A stretch of DNA of 35,033 nt from Marinilabiliaceae bacterium (GTDB lineage Bacteria > Bacteroidota > Bacteroidia > Bacteroidales > Marinilabiliaceae): the NCBI GenBank assembly GCA_029933425.1, contig JAOZOF010000009.1:1-35033 (forward strand), written 5' to 3'. Position numbers and translations under genes: made by a program. Shown here piece by piece: positions 1 through 9,094 of the stretch. Below the pieces are notes generated by a model, which was not told the DNA's origin, searched no databases, and was given only the letters and a program-made list of their open reading frames with translations. Position 1 is the stretch's first letter, and every line of letters starts with the position of its first letter.

Positions 1-1850
1 AAAAGCCCCCAGTAATTATCAACTAAAAACCCCTCATAACCCCAGCATTCGCCATCCCAGGTTTGCCAGTCTTTAGTCATGCCATTTTCGCACTCGCCTT
101 GAAATGCTCCATTTTCTATTGCTTTTAAAAGTGGGAACATTATCATCTCAGCATCTTTCTTTCGGTCTAAACTGTACAATGCTTTTATTGTAAAATATAC
201 ATAGTTACCCGAAACCCCACCATTTTCGTAATGTTGCCAACCTTCGGTTGAATCATCGGTTAAATTACCTCCCCAACGAGAATCGAGGTGGGTATAATCT
301 TTTCTGGGAATATTTATAAGGTTACCCGGTAATCCTTTTTCAAAATTATTGTAACCAACATCTTTCATCTTGGCAAGCATGGCATCCATTATTTTATTAC
401 CCTGCTCTTTTGTTACTAAACCGTAGCTAATTGCCATTCCGCTTACAAAAGTGAAGTAGTAGTCGTGCAATTCACCATCTTCGCTTTTCCAACCTGCCAG
501 TACTCCCGTTTTGGGATTAATAAATGTGTCGTAATAATTTTTCTTCAATTTAGTAGCAAATTTAGTGTACCTTTTAATTGAATACTCATCATCCTGAATT
601 TTACAGAGTTTAATAAAATAGTTTATTGCACGGTAAGCCATTGCATTTGCATAAGCATCTTTATGTCCAAACCCGATAGTATCCCACCAGTTAGAAGGAC
701 GTTGATTTGTTTTTCCTGAATACGAACCGGAATTTCCACTAAAACCATATTCCATTAAACCGTCGCTGTCCTTGTCCCTGCTCATTATCTCTTCTGCCCA
801 ACTTACAAGTCCGTTATATTTTTCAGTCAGCCACTCTCTGTCTTCACTACCTTTATAATAATTACATGCGGCAATCAATAACGAAGGATATGTATCTAAT
901 GATGCAGACTGACCTCCCCAGCGAACATTTGGGAAAACATCAATATCTCCCCTGTAACCAAAATGTCCGTATCCTTTTTGGCCTGCCAGATATCTGTCAA
1001 CTGTCATTTTCACCAAATCAATTGCACGTAAATCATCAACCAAATTAGGTGCTGCGACTGCCAATTCGGAATAACCGTACTGAACGAAAGTACAAGAGTC
1101 GCTTGTAGTATTATTTGCCAGTACCTGCAAATGTGGGTTAACCTGGAATGTATTGATATAATTACGTTTGTAGCCATCAAACCTCGGGTCGTTTTCTATT
1201 CCGGCAACCTTCGGATATATTGCAGCTATTTCGAATGAATATTCTACAAACTTGTTTTCTTTGGTAGCCGCCGGGAACGATAGCTTAACATATTTTTTAG
1301 CATGAGCAGAATCGGCAGTTAATCTTTTCCCCGAATACTCTATTGTTTTTACCTGATTTGATCTGACTCTAAAAGACCCCATATCCGGCATATGCAAAAC
1401 TCCTGGCAAATCTATTTTATTTTCTTCGGGAACAATACCCAACATTGTTACATGATTTTTACTTTGATTGAAATCAAAAGTCCAGAGAACATTATTTTCA
1501 ACATAGTTTGAACGAAGTATAAATCCCTTTTCTGTTCTTATAAACTCCCAGGCTGGAACTTTGCTTCCCTTTAAAAAGTATTTTGCCGATTTTTTATCGA
1601 TTTCTGATGTAAATAAATTTTCATTCTTAACCTCACCTAATTTTAACGGGTTATTTTCTAACTTTCCTTTCCCCAAAGAGTCAACTGAAAAATAGTTGAA
1701 TGCGGGATACTGTTTATCTAATGAATATTTAAAAAAATTTGAGTCAACTTTACCACGTTCCTTTGCAAAAATATTACCCATTGGCACTAACGTCAGAGCG
1801 GTTCCTCCAATTGCCATTCTTTTTACCGCTTCTCTTCTGGTTATATTCAT
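1..1850 (-). CDS. Tat-exported six-hairpin-type glycoside hydrolase, C-terminus cut by window edge
   Basis: An open frame runs from an ATG at 1850 to the left edge without a stop, giving about 616 residues, so the C-terminus is missing. The N-terminus has a twin-arginine signal (MNITRREAVKRMAIGG), so folded export by the Tat pathway is likely, unlike most exported neighbours, which carry lipoprotein signals. The first ~250 residues look like a beta-rich domain. From about residue 300 the sequence is helical and aromatic-rich, with NWWDTIGFGHKDAYANA near residue 387, STEGWQHYENGGVSGN near 540, and a DGECWGYEGF stretch close to the truncation. This pattern resembles (alpha/alpha)6 six-hairpin glycosidases (GH15/63/78/94-like), but I cannot assign a family or catalytic residues. 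It starts 27 bp after the GH78 gene and is probably in the same operon. Substrate is unknown; a role in final trimming of the PUL glycan is inferred from context. Confidence 0.75.
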   Translation of the reverse strand, partial: MNITRREAVKRMAIGGTALTLVPMGNIFAKERGKVDSNFFKYSLDKQYPAFNYFSVDSLGKGKLENNPLKLGEVKNENLFTSEIDKKSAKYFLKGSKVPAWEFIRTEKGFILRSNYVENNVLWTFDFNQSKNHVTMLGIVPEENKIDLPGVLHMPDMGSFRVRSNQVKTIEYSGKRLTADSAHAKKYVKLSFPAATKENKFVEYSFEIAAIYPKVAGIENDPRFDGYKRNYINTFQVNPHLQVLANNTTSDSCTFVQYGYSELAVAAPNLVDDLRAIDLVKMTVDRYLAGQKGYGHFGYRGDIDVFPNVRWGGQSASLDTYPSLLIAACNYYKGSEDREWLTEKYNGLVSWAEEIMSRDKDSDGLMEYGFSGNSGSYSGKTNQRPSNWWDTIGFGHKDAYANAMAYRAINYFIKLCKIQDDEYSIKRYTKFATKLKKNYYDTFINPKTGVLAGWKSEDGELHDYYFTFVSGMAISYGLVTKEQGNKIMDAMLAKMKDVGYNNFEKGLPGNLINIPRKDYTHLDSRWGGNLTDDSTEGWQHYENGGVSGNYVYFTIKALYSLDRKKDAEMIMFPLLKAIENGAFQGECENGMTKDWQTWDGECWGYEGFLVDNYWGL

Positions 1851-1877
1851 AATATATTTATTTAACGATTTAATTTT

Positions 1878-4598
1878 TTAAGACCTGGATTTATTGATTG
1901 ATTTCTGACGAATTGTAAATTTAAATTCACCCGAAGACAACTCGATTACAGAAAAACCATCCGGGCTAATAGTTTGCTTGCCGGTTTTCGCCATCTCCAA
2001 TATTTCATCTGTTTTTAAGTACAATGTAGCTGAGCTATTGGCCGGTATCTTAATAAAATAATTGACGGTGCTACCTGTTCGTTTCCATTCCGAAATAATC
2101 TCGCCATAAGGTCCTTTGTGTTTAGCTTTAAATTCATTCAAGCCATTAACAAAGTTTGGCTTCAGTATAATATGTTTAAAGCCGGGATTGTCTTCATCGA
2201 CATAAATACCCCCAAGCGCTTTGTAATACCATGCACTGATATCACCAAACATAATATGATTCATTGATAAGTCACTTTCTGACTCAATATCCCAATTTTC
2301 ATAAAGCGTAGTAGCGCCATTAACGATCCACCATCCCCACGAAGGGAATTCTCTTCGCGAAGCAAGTTTCCATGCAAGGTCAGCATAACCATTTTCGCTA
2401 AGTGCATTTAATATGGCGCGAGTGCCAAGCAGGCCAACATCAAGTTGTGTATTATTATCAATTACACTTTTTGCAAGGTTATCCGCTATCTTCTTAATCA
2501 TGTCATCAGGGACAACACCCCAAAATAATGACAAACTCATTTCTGTTTGGAAACCGGAAGCATAAATTCCTTTTTCCCTATCCAGAAATTTGTTATTAAT
2601 CGCATCTTTTACCTGATTTGCCAGTTGTAAATACTTCTCAGCATCCTTGGGCTTGTTTAACAAAGTAGCAGTTTTTGAAAGAATAAGTGCATCAACATAG
2701 AAATAGATAGACGAAGTAAGCTCTACATTTGATTTTGATTTTATAGGAATCCAATCTCCCAGCCCCCAGTCTGTAAGATGGTCAGGATTTATTTCATTTA
2801 AATGGTCAACGTATAATTTTATACTTTCGTAATTCTCCTCCAAAATACGCGTATCGCCATTGTACAGGTAAAAATACCATGGTATAACAGCAATTGTACT
2901 TGTCCAGTCGGGGCCATTTGCCCAGGTATATCCCCATCCTGATGTTGGAATAATAGCAGGGAGCACACCGTCAGACTGTTGTTCGTCGCGATGATCATCC
3001 ATCCATTTTTCAAATATTTTAATCGAGTTAAAATTGAACAGTCCCATCTCAACAGCATTTAGCGGATCACCTGTCCACCCGTTTTTTTCACGCTGCGGAC
3101 AATCTGTTGGGTAGCCAAATAAATTTGACAGATAAGAGTTATTGGCAGCTTCCCATATTTTATTAGTTATGGTATCTGAAGTATGGATAAACCCTATTTG
3201 CTCAACATCGCTGTGCATAAAATACCCGGTAATACTTTCTTTTGTGAGCTCAATTGGGTTATTTGATGTAACCTCAACATATTGAAATCCTTTGTAATTG
3301 AAGTGTGGCATAAAAACTTCTTCTCCTTCTCCTTTCAAAATATAAATATCAGTTTGAAATGGATCTTTATCGTCTGTTGGCCTGTAGTGCACTTCTAAAT
3401 CGGATAAGTCAATTCTACCATGTTCATCTAACTGCTCGCCATGTTTTACGCGAATAACAGTTCCGCGTTTCCCACTTACTTTCAATTTTGTAATCCCGGC
3501 AAAAGTACGTCCCATATCAAAGAAATAGGTATGGCCATCAATCTTCCTGACAATTTTTGCTTCAATCTTTTCAATATTTTTAATTGCCGGCATCACCTCT
3601 GCTACAATATTTTCAGTTGGTGCTTCTACTTTTATCGCATTTTTCCATTCCTTATCATTAAAACCTGTCTGATTCCATCCCTTTTGATATAATCTGTTAT
3701 CGATATGCTCGCCTGTATAAATACTGTTAAACACAACGTGGCTTAACGAAGTCTTCCATTCGGTAGATGACTGTATTATCTCTTTTGTTCCATCGCGATA
3801 TGTGATGTGCAACTCCATCATAAATTTCGGACGAGCCCGCCAGGGGGCTTTATCGAAATACCACACAGCAGTTGACTGGTGGTTGTACCATCCGTTACCT
3901 AATAAAATTCCAATTGTATTGCCATTTTGTTTGAGTAATGAAGTTACATCACGTGTAAGATACAATACCCTTTTATCGAAACGTGTATATGCAGGCGTTA
4001 AACGTTCATCTCCAACCTTTTCACCATTAATATAAAGTTCATGTAACCCGGCAGACGCTATGTATGCTCTTGCCGATGCAACTTCTTTTTCAATATTAAA
4101 CTCTTTTCTGAACCAGGGAGCCGGTTTAAGATCAACATCTTCAGAATCTGAAATCCACTCTGCCTGCCAATTATCTGCGCTCATCATTCCTGTTTCGAAC
4201 GTTGCAATTTTTAAGGCATCAACCGATTCTCCTTTTTCATTCCAAATTCGCACTGTCCAATAGTATTTTGTAAAAGGTTCAAGAGATTTGCCTTTATACA
4301 CTACCAACATATTTTCCCTATCTATTTTTCCGGTATTCCAGCAATCACCTTCTCCGTTTAAAAGACTTTCCTTATCTTTTCCTACAAGAATTTGATAAGC
4401 TATTTGCCTTGCACCCTTTGTATCATCTGCCATTTGCCAACTGAACCGGGGCGAATCTGTATCAATACCCAAAGGGTTGACCATATATTCGCATTTCATA
4501 TTTACAACTTTTAGATCTACTTTACTTCCTCCGGTACACGAAAAAAATAACTGGACAGCAACAATGCTTACAATAATTATTAATGCTTTAATATTCAT
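1878..4598 (-). CDS. GH78 alpha-L-rhamnosidase, lipoprotein
   Basis: 906 residues. It hydrolyses terminal alpha-L-rhamnose by inversion. The N-terminus is a signal peptide ending in a lipobox (VQLFFSC, Cys near 21), so the enzyme is probably membrane-anchored in the periplasm or at the surface. The order fits GH78: N-terminal beta-sandwich domains (NPLGIDTDSPRFSW near 45), a rhamnosidase-N carbohydrate-binding region (about 150-330), a concanavalin-like domain, the (alpha/alpha)6 catalytic domain, and a C-terminal beta-sandwich (GPYGEIISEW). The general-acid motif TDCPQREKNGWTGD contains Asp499 and Glu504. The candidate general base is Glu767 in GATTLYENWD. The length is normal for the family. 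It lies 74 bp downstream of the GH5-like gene. It shares the DCPQR-type active site with the GH78 at 20.7-23.5 kb and differs from the DCPHRE type at 29-31.7 kb. Family assignment is firm; the exact linkage is unknown. Confidence 0.95.
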   Translation of the reverse strand: MNIKALIIIVSIVAVQLFFSCTGGSKVDLKVVNMKCEYMVNPLGIDTDSPRFSWQMADDTKGARQIAYQILVGKDKESLLNGEGDCWNTGKIDRENMLVVYKGKSLEPFTKYYWTVRIWNEKGESVDALKIATFETGMMSADNWQAEWISDSEDVDLKPAPWFRKEFNIEKEVASARAYIASAGLHELYINGEKVGDERLTPAYTRFDKRVLYLTRDVTSLLKQNGNTIGILLGNGWYNHQSTAVWYFDKAPWRARPKFMMELHITYRDGTKEIIQSSTEWKTSLSHVVFNSIYTGEHIDNRLYQKGWNQTGFNDKEWKNAIKVEAPTENIVAEVMPAIKNIEKIEAKIVRKIDGHTYFFDMGRTFAGITKLKVSGKRGTVIRVKHGEQLDEHGRIDLSDLEVHYRPTDDKDPFQTDIYILKGEGEEVFMPHFNYKGFQYVEVTSNNPIELTKESITGYFMHSDVEQIGFIHTSDTITNKIWEAANNSYLSNLFGYPTDCPQREKNGWTGDPLNAVEMGLFNFNSIKIFEKWMDDHRDEQQSDGVLPAIIPTSGWGYTWANGPDWTSTIAVIPWYFYLYNGDTRILEENYESIKLYVDHLNEINPDHLTDWGLGDWIPIKSKSNVELTSSIYFYVDALILSKTATLLNKPKDAEKYLQLANQVKDAINNKFLDREKGIYASGFQTEMSLSLFWGVVPDDMIKKIADNLAKSVIDNNTQLDVGLLGTRAILNALSENGYADLAWKLASRREFPSWGWWIVNGATTLYENWDIESESDLSMNHIMFGDISAWYYKALGGIYVDEDNPGFKHIILKPNFVNGLNEFKAKHKGPYGEIISEWKRTGSTVNYFIKIPANSSATLYLKTDEILEMAKTGKQTISPDGFSVIELSSGEFKFTIRQKSINKSRS

Positions 4599-4672
4599 TC
4601 TTTTGAACTTATTTCTAATTGTATTCTTAATGTTTCTTATCTATCGAAATTTATTCACCAAACTCCAATAAT

Positions 4673-5878
4673 TTATTTCTCAATTTTTTGCAACTCTTTG
4701 TTAGCTTTTACTATTGCATCTAACATATAACTTCTGCTATTAGTAAAGGTACAGTTCCAAAAATTTCCACTGGCTTCATCCTGCTCATTAAAATCATAAA
4801 CCCACAGGGCTGATAATTGAATTTTATATTTAATAATTGAATTAATTCTGTTTTGAAACAACTCATCCATTGTTATTGTTACTTCTTTGCCATTACTTAT
4901 AAATGTATAATCTTCTTTTGCTCCAAATTCACCAATACAAATTGGTTTTCCAGCAGCTTTTGCCCAAGGTTGTATTTTGTTCAGATATTCGTCGTAATAC
5001 AAAATGCCCAATGGCATTTCTTTTTCACCAAAATTATAATAACCCCTAATTGTTATAGTATTTATCATGTCAGGATTATCACGTAATAATATTTCCCTAT
5101 GTTGTTCCTCAGAGTCATTCTTCCATGTATTTCCATGAATATTATTCCAAATATAACGACGTGGCTCAGCATTTCCGGTCATAATAATTCTATCGGTATC
5201 CAATTCTCTAATAGTTTTGGCAAAAACCTTGTATGCATTTACCAAATCCTCTCCCTTAAACATGTTCCCAATAGTATATTCCCCCGGCTTAACCCCAAAA
5301 ACATCAACCGGCATATCGGCCCAATAGTTATTCTCGTTTCCAAATTCCCAGGCCCAAATTGCCGGTGAATCCTTATATCGTTCAACCACTTCACGAGTAT
5401 AGTTTTTAACAAAAGCTATTGTTTTACTTTCATTATTTCCAAATTCGTCAAGCAATTCTTCATTGTACTTAGAAACAGATGGCATTGACCAAAAAAACGA
5501 TGGGATTAATCCTATATTTAGCCGCTCAGCTTCTGCCACTACTTTATCAAAAGCCTCATAATAACGTTCCTTATTTAACTCATATTTCTCCCAATCTTCA
5601 GCGTAAAAGCCTCCCCCCCTAAATCTCACAAATGGGATTTTTGCTTTTGATAATTTTTCTAAACTGACAATAAAAGATTTATCATCCGGGTTATCTAATA
5701 CTCGTTGAAACAAGTTATAATAATTAACACCAATGCCATAAAAATTGTTACCCCGGTACATTAAAGTTCCATTTTTATTGTAGATTCCTTTAGGATAGGA
5801 GACCCCAGATTCTTTGTTTTTCTCGCAACTAATAATTATTGTACTTAAAATAATAATCGATATAAAAATCTTTTTCAT
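4673..5878 (-). CDS. GH5/clan-A-like glycoside hydrolase lipoprotein
   Basis: I start this gene at the ATG at 5878, giving a 401-residue protein beginning MKKIFISIIILSTIIISCEK, a clear lipoprotein signal with the Cys after IIIS. A further-upstream in-frame start at 5917 would add 13 residues ahead of the signal and overlap the previous gene, so it is unlikely. The body is a TIM barrel of the GH5 cellulase/mannanase type. The acid/base candidate is Glu182 in WAWEFGNENNYW and the nucleophile candidate is Glu317 in PICIGEFGA, at the ends of strands 4 and 7 as expected for clan GH-A retaining enzymes. SFFWSMPSVS and RFRGGGFYAEDWE are further barrel segments. It lies 35 bp after the UroD-like gene, inside the sugar-catabolism operon. 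Mannosidase, glucosidase or galactosidase activity cannot be separated by eye; it could also belong to a GH5-related family. Confidence 0.85.
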   Translation of the reverse strand: MKKIFISIIILSTIIISCEKNKESGVSYPKGIYNKNGTLMYRGNNFYGIGVNYYNLFQRVLDNPDDKSFIVSLEKLSKAKIPFVRFRGGGFYAEDWEKYELNKERYYEAFDKVVAEAERLNIGLIPSFFWSMPSVSKYNEELLDEFGNNESKTIAFVKNYTREVVERYKDSPAIWAWEFGNENNYWADMPVDVFGVKPGEYTIGNMFKGEDLVNAYKVFAKTIRELDTDRIIMTGNAEPRRYIWNNIHGNTWKNDSEEQHREILLRDNPDMINTITIRGYYNFGEKEMPLGILYYDEYLNKIQPWAKAAGKPICIGEFGAKEDYTFISNGKEVTITMDELFQNRINSIIKYKIQLSALWVYDFNEQDEASGNFWNCTFTNSRSYMLDAIVKANKELQKIEK

Positions 5879-5913
5879 TTCTGTTATTTGTATGAACATT
5901 ATATCAATGATAA

Positions 5914-7017
5914 TCAACTATATTTTCCATGTTTTTTACAAAGTTCAATAAATTTCAAGACACGTTCTGGAGTGACATCGTTTTGAATAATGTGAGCAGG
6001 TGAAATCATATAACCTCCGTCTTTCCCAAGAATATTTATTTTTTCAATAATATCTTTTTCCAACTCTTCATCTGTACCTTTGGGCAGAAGGTCTTGTTGA
6101 TCGATTGCTCCCCAGAATACAAATTTATCCCCAAATCCATCTTTCATATCTTGTGGCAAATGACCGGGCACACCGGGTTGAACAGGATTAAACACTTCAA
6201 ACCCAATATCATGAATATCGTCTAAAAGCTCGGCAACTGCTCCATCGCAATGTAGGATTGGAATAATGTCTGGTTTCACAGCCTTGAAATCTTCAATCAT
6301 TTTGGTATAAAAAGGTTTCAACTGGTCTCTGAATGTTTCGGGTGCCATAATTAAGCTGTTTTGCGTACCAAAATCATCACCAAACCAAAGAGCATCAACT
6401 CCTGCTTCAATTAAACGAAGCCCTATTTTAGTTTGAAATTCAGCACAAGCCTTAAACAATGGAATTACATATTCTGTTTCCATCATCATATCAACCAATA
6501 ACTTTTCCATTCCCACCAATTGTTGTGCAAGAGAAAAGACAGTTACTTCAATATCGCCAAATATCAAATATTCGTCGTGGTATTTTTTAACTAAAGCTTT
6601 GGCATCTCGATACCTGCCGGGTGCATCAACATCAGGGAAAGTATAATTGTCAATATCGGCCTTTGTCTCGGCATGGGCTAAAGGATATCCCACTACTTCA
6701 ACATAAATATCACCTTGCCGCATTTTCATTTTATACTCGTTTAACCAATGCCCGTTTTCATCCTTTTCAATTTTAAAATTGTCAGAAACTGAAGCTCCTG
6801 TTATTACAACATCGCTTCCCATTGCTATTCGCAATTCATTAGCACTTATCCGATAGGTTACATCTTCATATAAGTTTTCAGTATAATTCACTGGTATCCC
6901 GAGTTCTTTCCCAAAATGATCATACAATTCCCTGCAAAGATCGAATTGAACAGGTACACGATCCGGGTTGCCGGGAAGTCTTTTAAATGCCTTTAATACT
7001 CTTTCTCTTGAATTCAT
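5914..7017 (-). CDS. Uroporphyrinogen decarboxylase (URO-D) family protein, non-heme type
   Basis: 367 residues without a signal peptide, so cytoplasmic. The URO-D fold is recognised from MNSRERVLKAF near the start, the WFGDDFGTQ segment (about 211-218), APETFRDQLKPFY, HCDGAVAELLDDI (about 256-268) and the late SPAHIIQNDVTPERV segment. It is closer to the MtaA/CmuA methyltransferase-like branch than to true HemE, and no heme genes are nearby. Zinc-dependent MtaA-type enzymes use an HxC motif plus a distant Cys. Here the His and Cys are adjacent (His256-Cys257), and the late SPAH segment has no Cys, so classical thiol methyl transfer is doubtful. It lies 7 bp after rhaM and just ahead of the GH5-like gene, which ties it to 6-deoxysugar use. 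A role in handling methylated sugars is conceivable but is only inference; no corrinoid protein is visible here. Confidence 0.85.
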   Translation of the reverse strand: MNSRERVLKAFKRLPGNPDRVPVQFDLCRELYDHFGKELGIPVNYTENLYEDVTYRISANELRIAMGSDVVITGASVSDNFKIEKDENGHWLNEYKMKMRQGDIYVEVVGYPLAHAETKADIDNYTFPDVDAPGRYRDAKALVKKYHDEYLIFGDIEVTVFSLAQQLVGMEKLLVDMMMETEYVIPLFKACAEFQTKIGLRLIEAGVDALWFGDDFGTQNSLIMAPETFRDQLKPFYTKMIEDFKAVKPDIIPILHCDGAVAELLDDIHDIGFEVFNPVQPGVPGHLPQDMKDGFGDKFVFWGAIDQQDLLPKGTDEELEKDIIEKINILGKDGGYMISPAHIIQNDVTPERVLKFIELCKKHGKYS

Positions 7018-7024
7018 AATTATT

Positions 7025-7336
7025 TTATTTTAAGTAAAACACCTCTTTTAATGGTTTAACTACTGGTGAATTATCAGTATTTACATCCATAATATCAGCC
7101 ATATAATTCCACCATTTTTTTACAATGTCCTTTTCAGGAAGCAAATCTGATGTATTTTTATTGTTTAGTTTATGAACTGCAAATAATGTGTTTGTCTCCT
7201 CATCAAGAAATATAGAATAGTCGTAAATACCGGCTTTTGTGAGTTCATTCGAGAGTTCTGCCCATATCTCATCGTGGCGTTTTTTATATTCTGATGCATA
7301 ACCGGGTTTCAATTTCATTTTAAATGCAATTCTCAT
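7025..7336 (-). CDS. rhaM: L-rhamnose mutarotase
   Basis: 103 residues, the usual length of the family, cytoplasmic. RhaM interconverts the alpha and beta anomers of L-rhamnose and feeds the isomerase. Family marks are MRIAFKMKLKPG at the N-terminus, the catalytic-type histidine His21 in YKKRHDEIW, WWNYMADIMD (about 73-82), and the C-terminal DNSPVVKPLKEVFYL. The gene sits 68 bp after the isomerase gene and 7 bp before the UroD-like gene, all in one direction, so they are very likely co-transcribed. It is the best single piece of evidence that L-rhamnose, or a close 6-deoxysugar, is the product of this locus. The 68-bp spacer ahead of it is AT-rich with no clear promoter. Confidence 0.95.
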   Translation of the reverse strand: MRIAFKMKLKPGYASEYKKRHDEIWAELSNELTKAGIYDYSIFLDEETNTLFAVHKLNNKNTSDLLPEKDIVKKWWNYMADIMDVNTDNSPVVKPLKEVFYLK

Positions 7337-7404
7337 ACTATTAGTTTTTTTTAGATATTTGTTTAACTAAATTTTACACTTTGTTTTTATAAGAAATCAT
7401 TTAA

Positions 7405-8829
7405 CTAACAGATTTTATTCGTCTCAATTCCTAACACAAAAGCCAGTTTCTCCAATATTCCACCAATATGTGAAAGACCGATTGCACAGTGATGCGAAGG
7501 CCCTCCATAACTCCAATCACTCATGAAATCCCTGGCTGATTTAGGAAACTTATAACGACTATTAGTATTCCCTATATTAAATACTTCTCCCTCTACCGAT
7601 TCACCTTCGGCGTATTGTAGTACAACCCCTTTTTGTTTATCCTGAACAATTGAGAACAGAGTTGCAGGTCCGGTTTGCACAGTCATTTGTATCGACAATC
7701 CTTTGCCCGGTTTACCGTGATAAATGGGCAACGGAACAAGTTTTACTTTCTCTTTTGCAATTGCGAAATGTGCAGGTCCATCGTGTCCCCAAAGTACTTC
7801 GTCGGCATCGAAATCCATAGCATAAGGTTCAGAGAACGATCCTCCTACATCTAACAAGTCCATTATTTTCATTGCGATGATATTCTTCACTTCATACTCT
7901 CCTGCAACCGGTACTCCATGTGCAGTAAGCAATGAGTTACCCGCAATTAACGAAGTGACAATATTTTCGTATGCGTTTCCATCATAGCCTTCGTAATAAT
8001 ATGCCATTGCCCCCAAGTTATTGGTTGCTACAAGTTTATCGAGCGCTACTGATGTATGAGAAGCTCGTTTTATCTCATCTGCTTCACATTCGTCTGTTAC
8101 TTCGAACTCTTTATAAAACTGTTCAATCTTTTTTTCTAACTCATTGTTTGTTACTGAATTTCGCAAAGCATCGAGTTCGCACATTTCCAACATTTTAAAA
8201 TTCACCCCAAAAGTCTGTGCCAGGTCGGTTATATCGGTATAAACATCCAGCATTCCGTCGTAATAATGCCCCATTAAACCAACAGTTGTTGTTTTCAGTT
8301 CTTTCTGAACCTTCAATGCTTTTATCCATTCGGTAATTTCCTGCTCAACTATTTGTTCACCTAAATATCCGGTAATTAACCTGTATTCTATTTTTGATCG
8401 ATTAAATACATTGGCAATTTCAGGTGCAGAGCAGGCCTGGCAGCCCGCCAACCACTCTCCTGTCCTATCACCCCTGTCGGGCATTGATTCTATTAACGCA
8501 TAGTCTGGTTTACTGGTTGGCTGTATGTTCAGTACAATTACCGGAACACCCAAGTCGTTTACAACAGGTAATACAGTTGAGCTTAAAGCGTAAGTTGTTA
8601 TGTAAACAAATACAGCATCGACTTTGTCTTTTTTGAATTGCTTGTTTGCGTCCCATGATTTTTCTACAGAATCAACTAACCCGGCATCAACAATATTTAC
8701 CCCTTCCTGATTTACATAGCCTGTAACAATATTCAGGTATCCTTCCAGTCTTTCTTTTAACCCTTTAAACTGTGGCCAGTAAGTATCTAATCCTACACCA
8801 AATAATCCGATATTTAGATTTTCTTTCAT
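7405..8829 (-). CDS. L-arabinose/L-fucose isomerase family protein
   Basis: 474 residues, cytoplasmic, slightly shorter than enterobacterial AraA (about 500). The N-terminal Rossmann-like part starts KENLNIGLFGVGLDTYWPQF and contains VDAVFVYITTYALSS. The C-terminal part has candidate metal ligands Glu311 (GVPVAGEYEVK), an acidic cluster at 339-344 followed by His349 (DEVLWGHDGPAHF), and histidines in GGPSHHCAIG near 450, matching the Glu/Glu/His/His pattern of the arabinose and fucose isomerases. These enzymes convert an aldose to a ketose with Mn2+. Because rhaM follows directly, the natural substrate may be L-rhamnose or L-fucose rather than L-arabinose; this is inference. It is the first gene of its transcription unit, and its 353-bp upstream gap carries a copy of the shared bipartite motif. 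No rhamnulokinase or aldolase is seen in the window. Confidence 0.88.
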   Translation of the reverse strand: MKENLNIGLFGVGLDTYWPQFKGLKERLEGYLNIVTGYVNQEGVNIVDAGLVDSVEKSWDANKQFKKDKVDAVFVYITTYALSSTVLPVVNDLGVPVIVLNIQPTSKPDYALIESMPDRGDRTGEWLAGCQACSAPEIANVFNRSKIEYRLITGYLGEQIVEQEITEWIKALKVQKELKTTTVGLMGHYYDGMLDVYTDITDLAQTFGVNFKMLEMCELDALRNSVTNNELEKKIEQFYKEFEVTDECEADEIKRASHTSVALDKLVATNNLGAMAYYYEGYDGNAYENIVTSLIAGNSLLTAHGVPVAGEYEVKNIIAMKIMDLLDVGGSFSEPYAMDFDADEVLWGHDGPAHFAIAKEKVKLVPLPIYHGKPGKGLSIQMTVQTGPATLFSIVQDKQKGVVLQYAEGESVEGEVFNIGNTNSRYKFPKSARDFMSDWSYGGPSHHCAIGLSHIGGILEKLAFVLGIETNKIC

Positions 8830-8964
8830 AATAGCAATTGTTAAATGATAAATAATTGAGAAGTGAGCTTATAAAATTATCTGACTATCCAAAAAATATA
8901 TTTCTATAAATACAAGAATCAGTTAATCACGAATATAAAATCCCAGAACATCCTCATTAATAAA

Positions 8965-8994
8965 ATGGCACATAGAATAGAATAAACCCCTATA
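8965..8994 (-). promoter_or_regulatory. Shared bipartite motif, copy C (upstream of isomerase)
   Basis: On the sense (minus) strand it reads TATAGGGG at 8994-8987, 13 bp of spacer, then ATGTGCCAT at 8973-8965. Both half-sites and the spacing are identical to copies at 19986-20015 and 34781-34810. The motif ends 135 bp before the isomerase ATG. A promoter or operator for the sugar-catabolism operon is the likely role; which factor binds it is inference. Confidence 0.72.
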
Positions 8995-9051
8995 TAAATA
9001 GATAGAATTTTAAACCAAATCGCAAAACATAATTGAGAAATTAATTTTTGT

Positions 9052-9094
9052 CATATCACCAATGTAAAAATCCAAAATATCATTGGTAGGTATG
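9052..9094 (-). repeat. Bulged inverted repeat after the GH99-like gene
   Basis: ACCAATG (9058-9064) pairs with CATTGGT (9081-9087) perfectly. The stem continues outward from CATATC (9052-9057) to GGTATG (9089-9094), with A9088 as a bulge and one mismatch or wobble. This gives about 12-13 paired positions around a 16-nt loop. It lies about 90 nt past the stop of the last susCD-unit gene. No clear U-run follows on the minus strand, so it may be a transcript 3' end or RNA-stabilising structure rather than a classical terminator. Confidence 0.5.
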
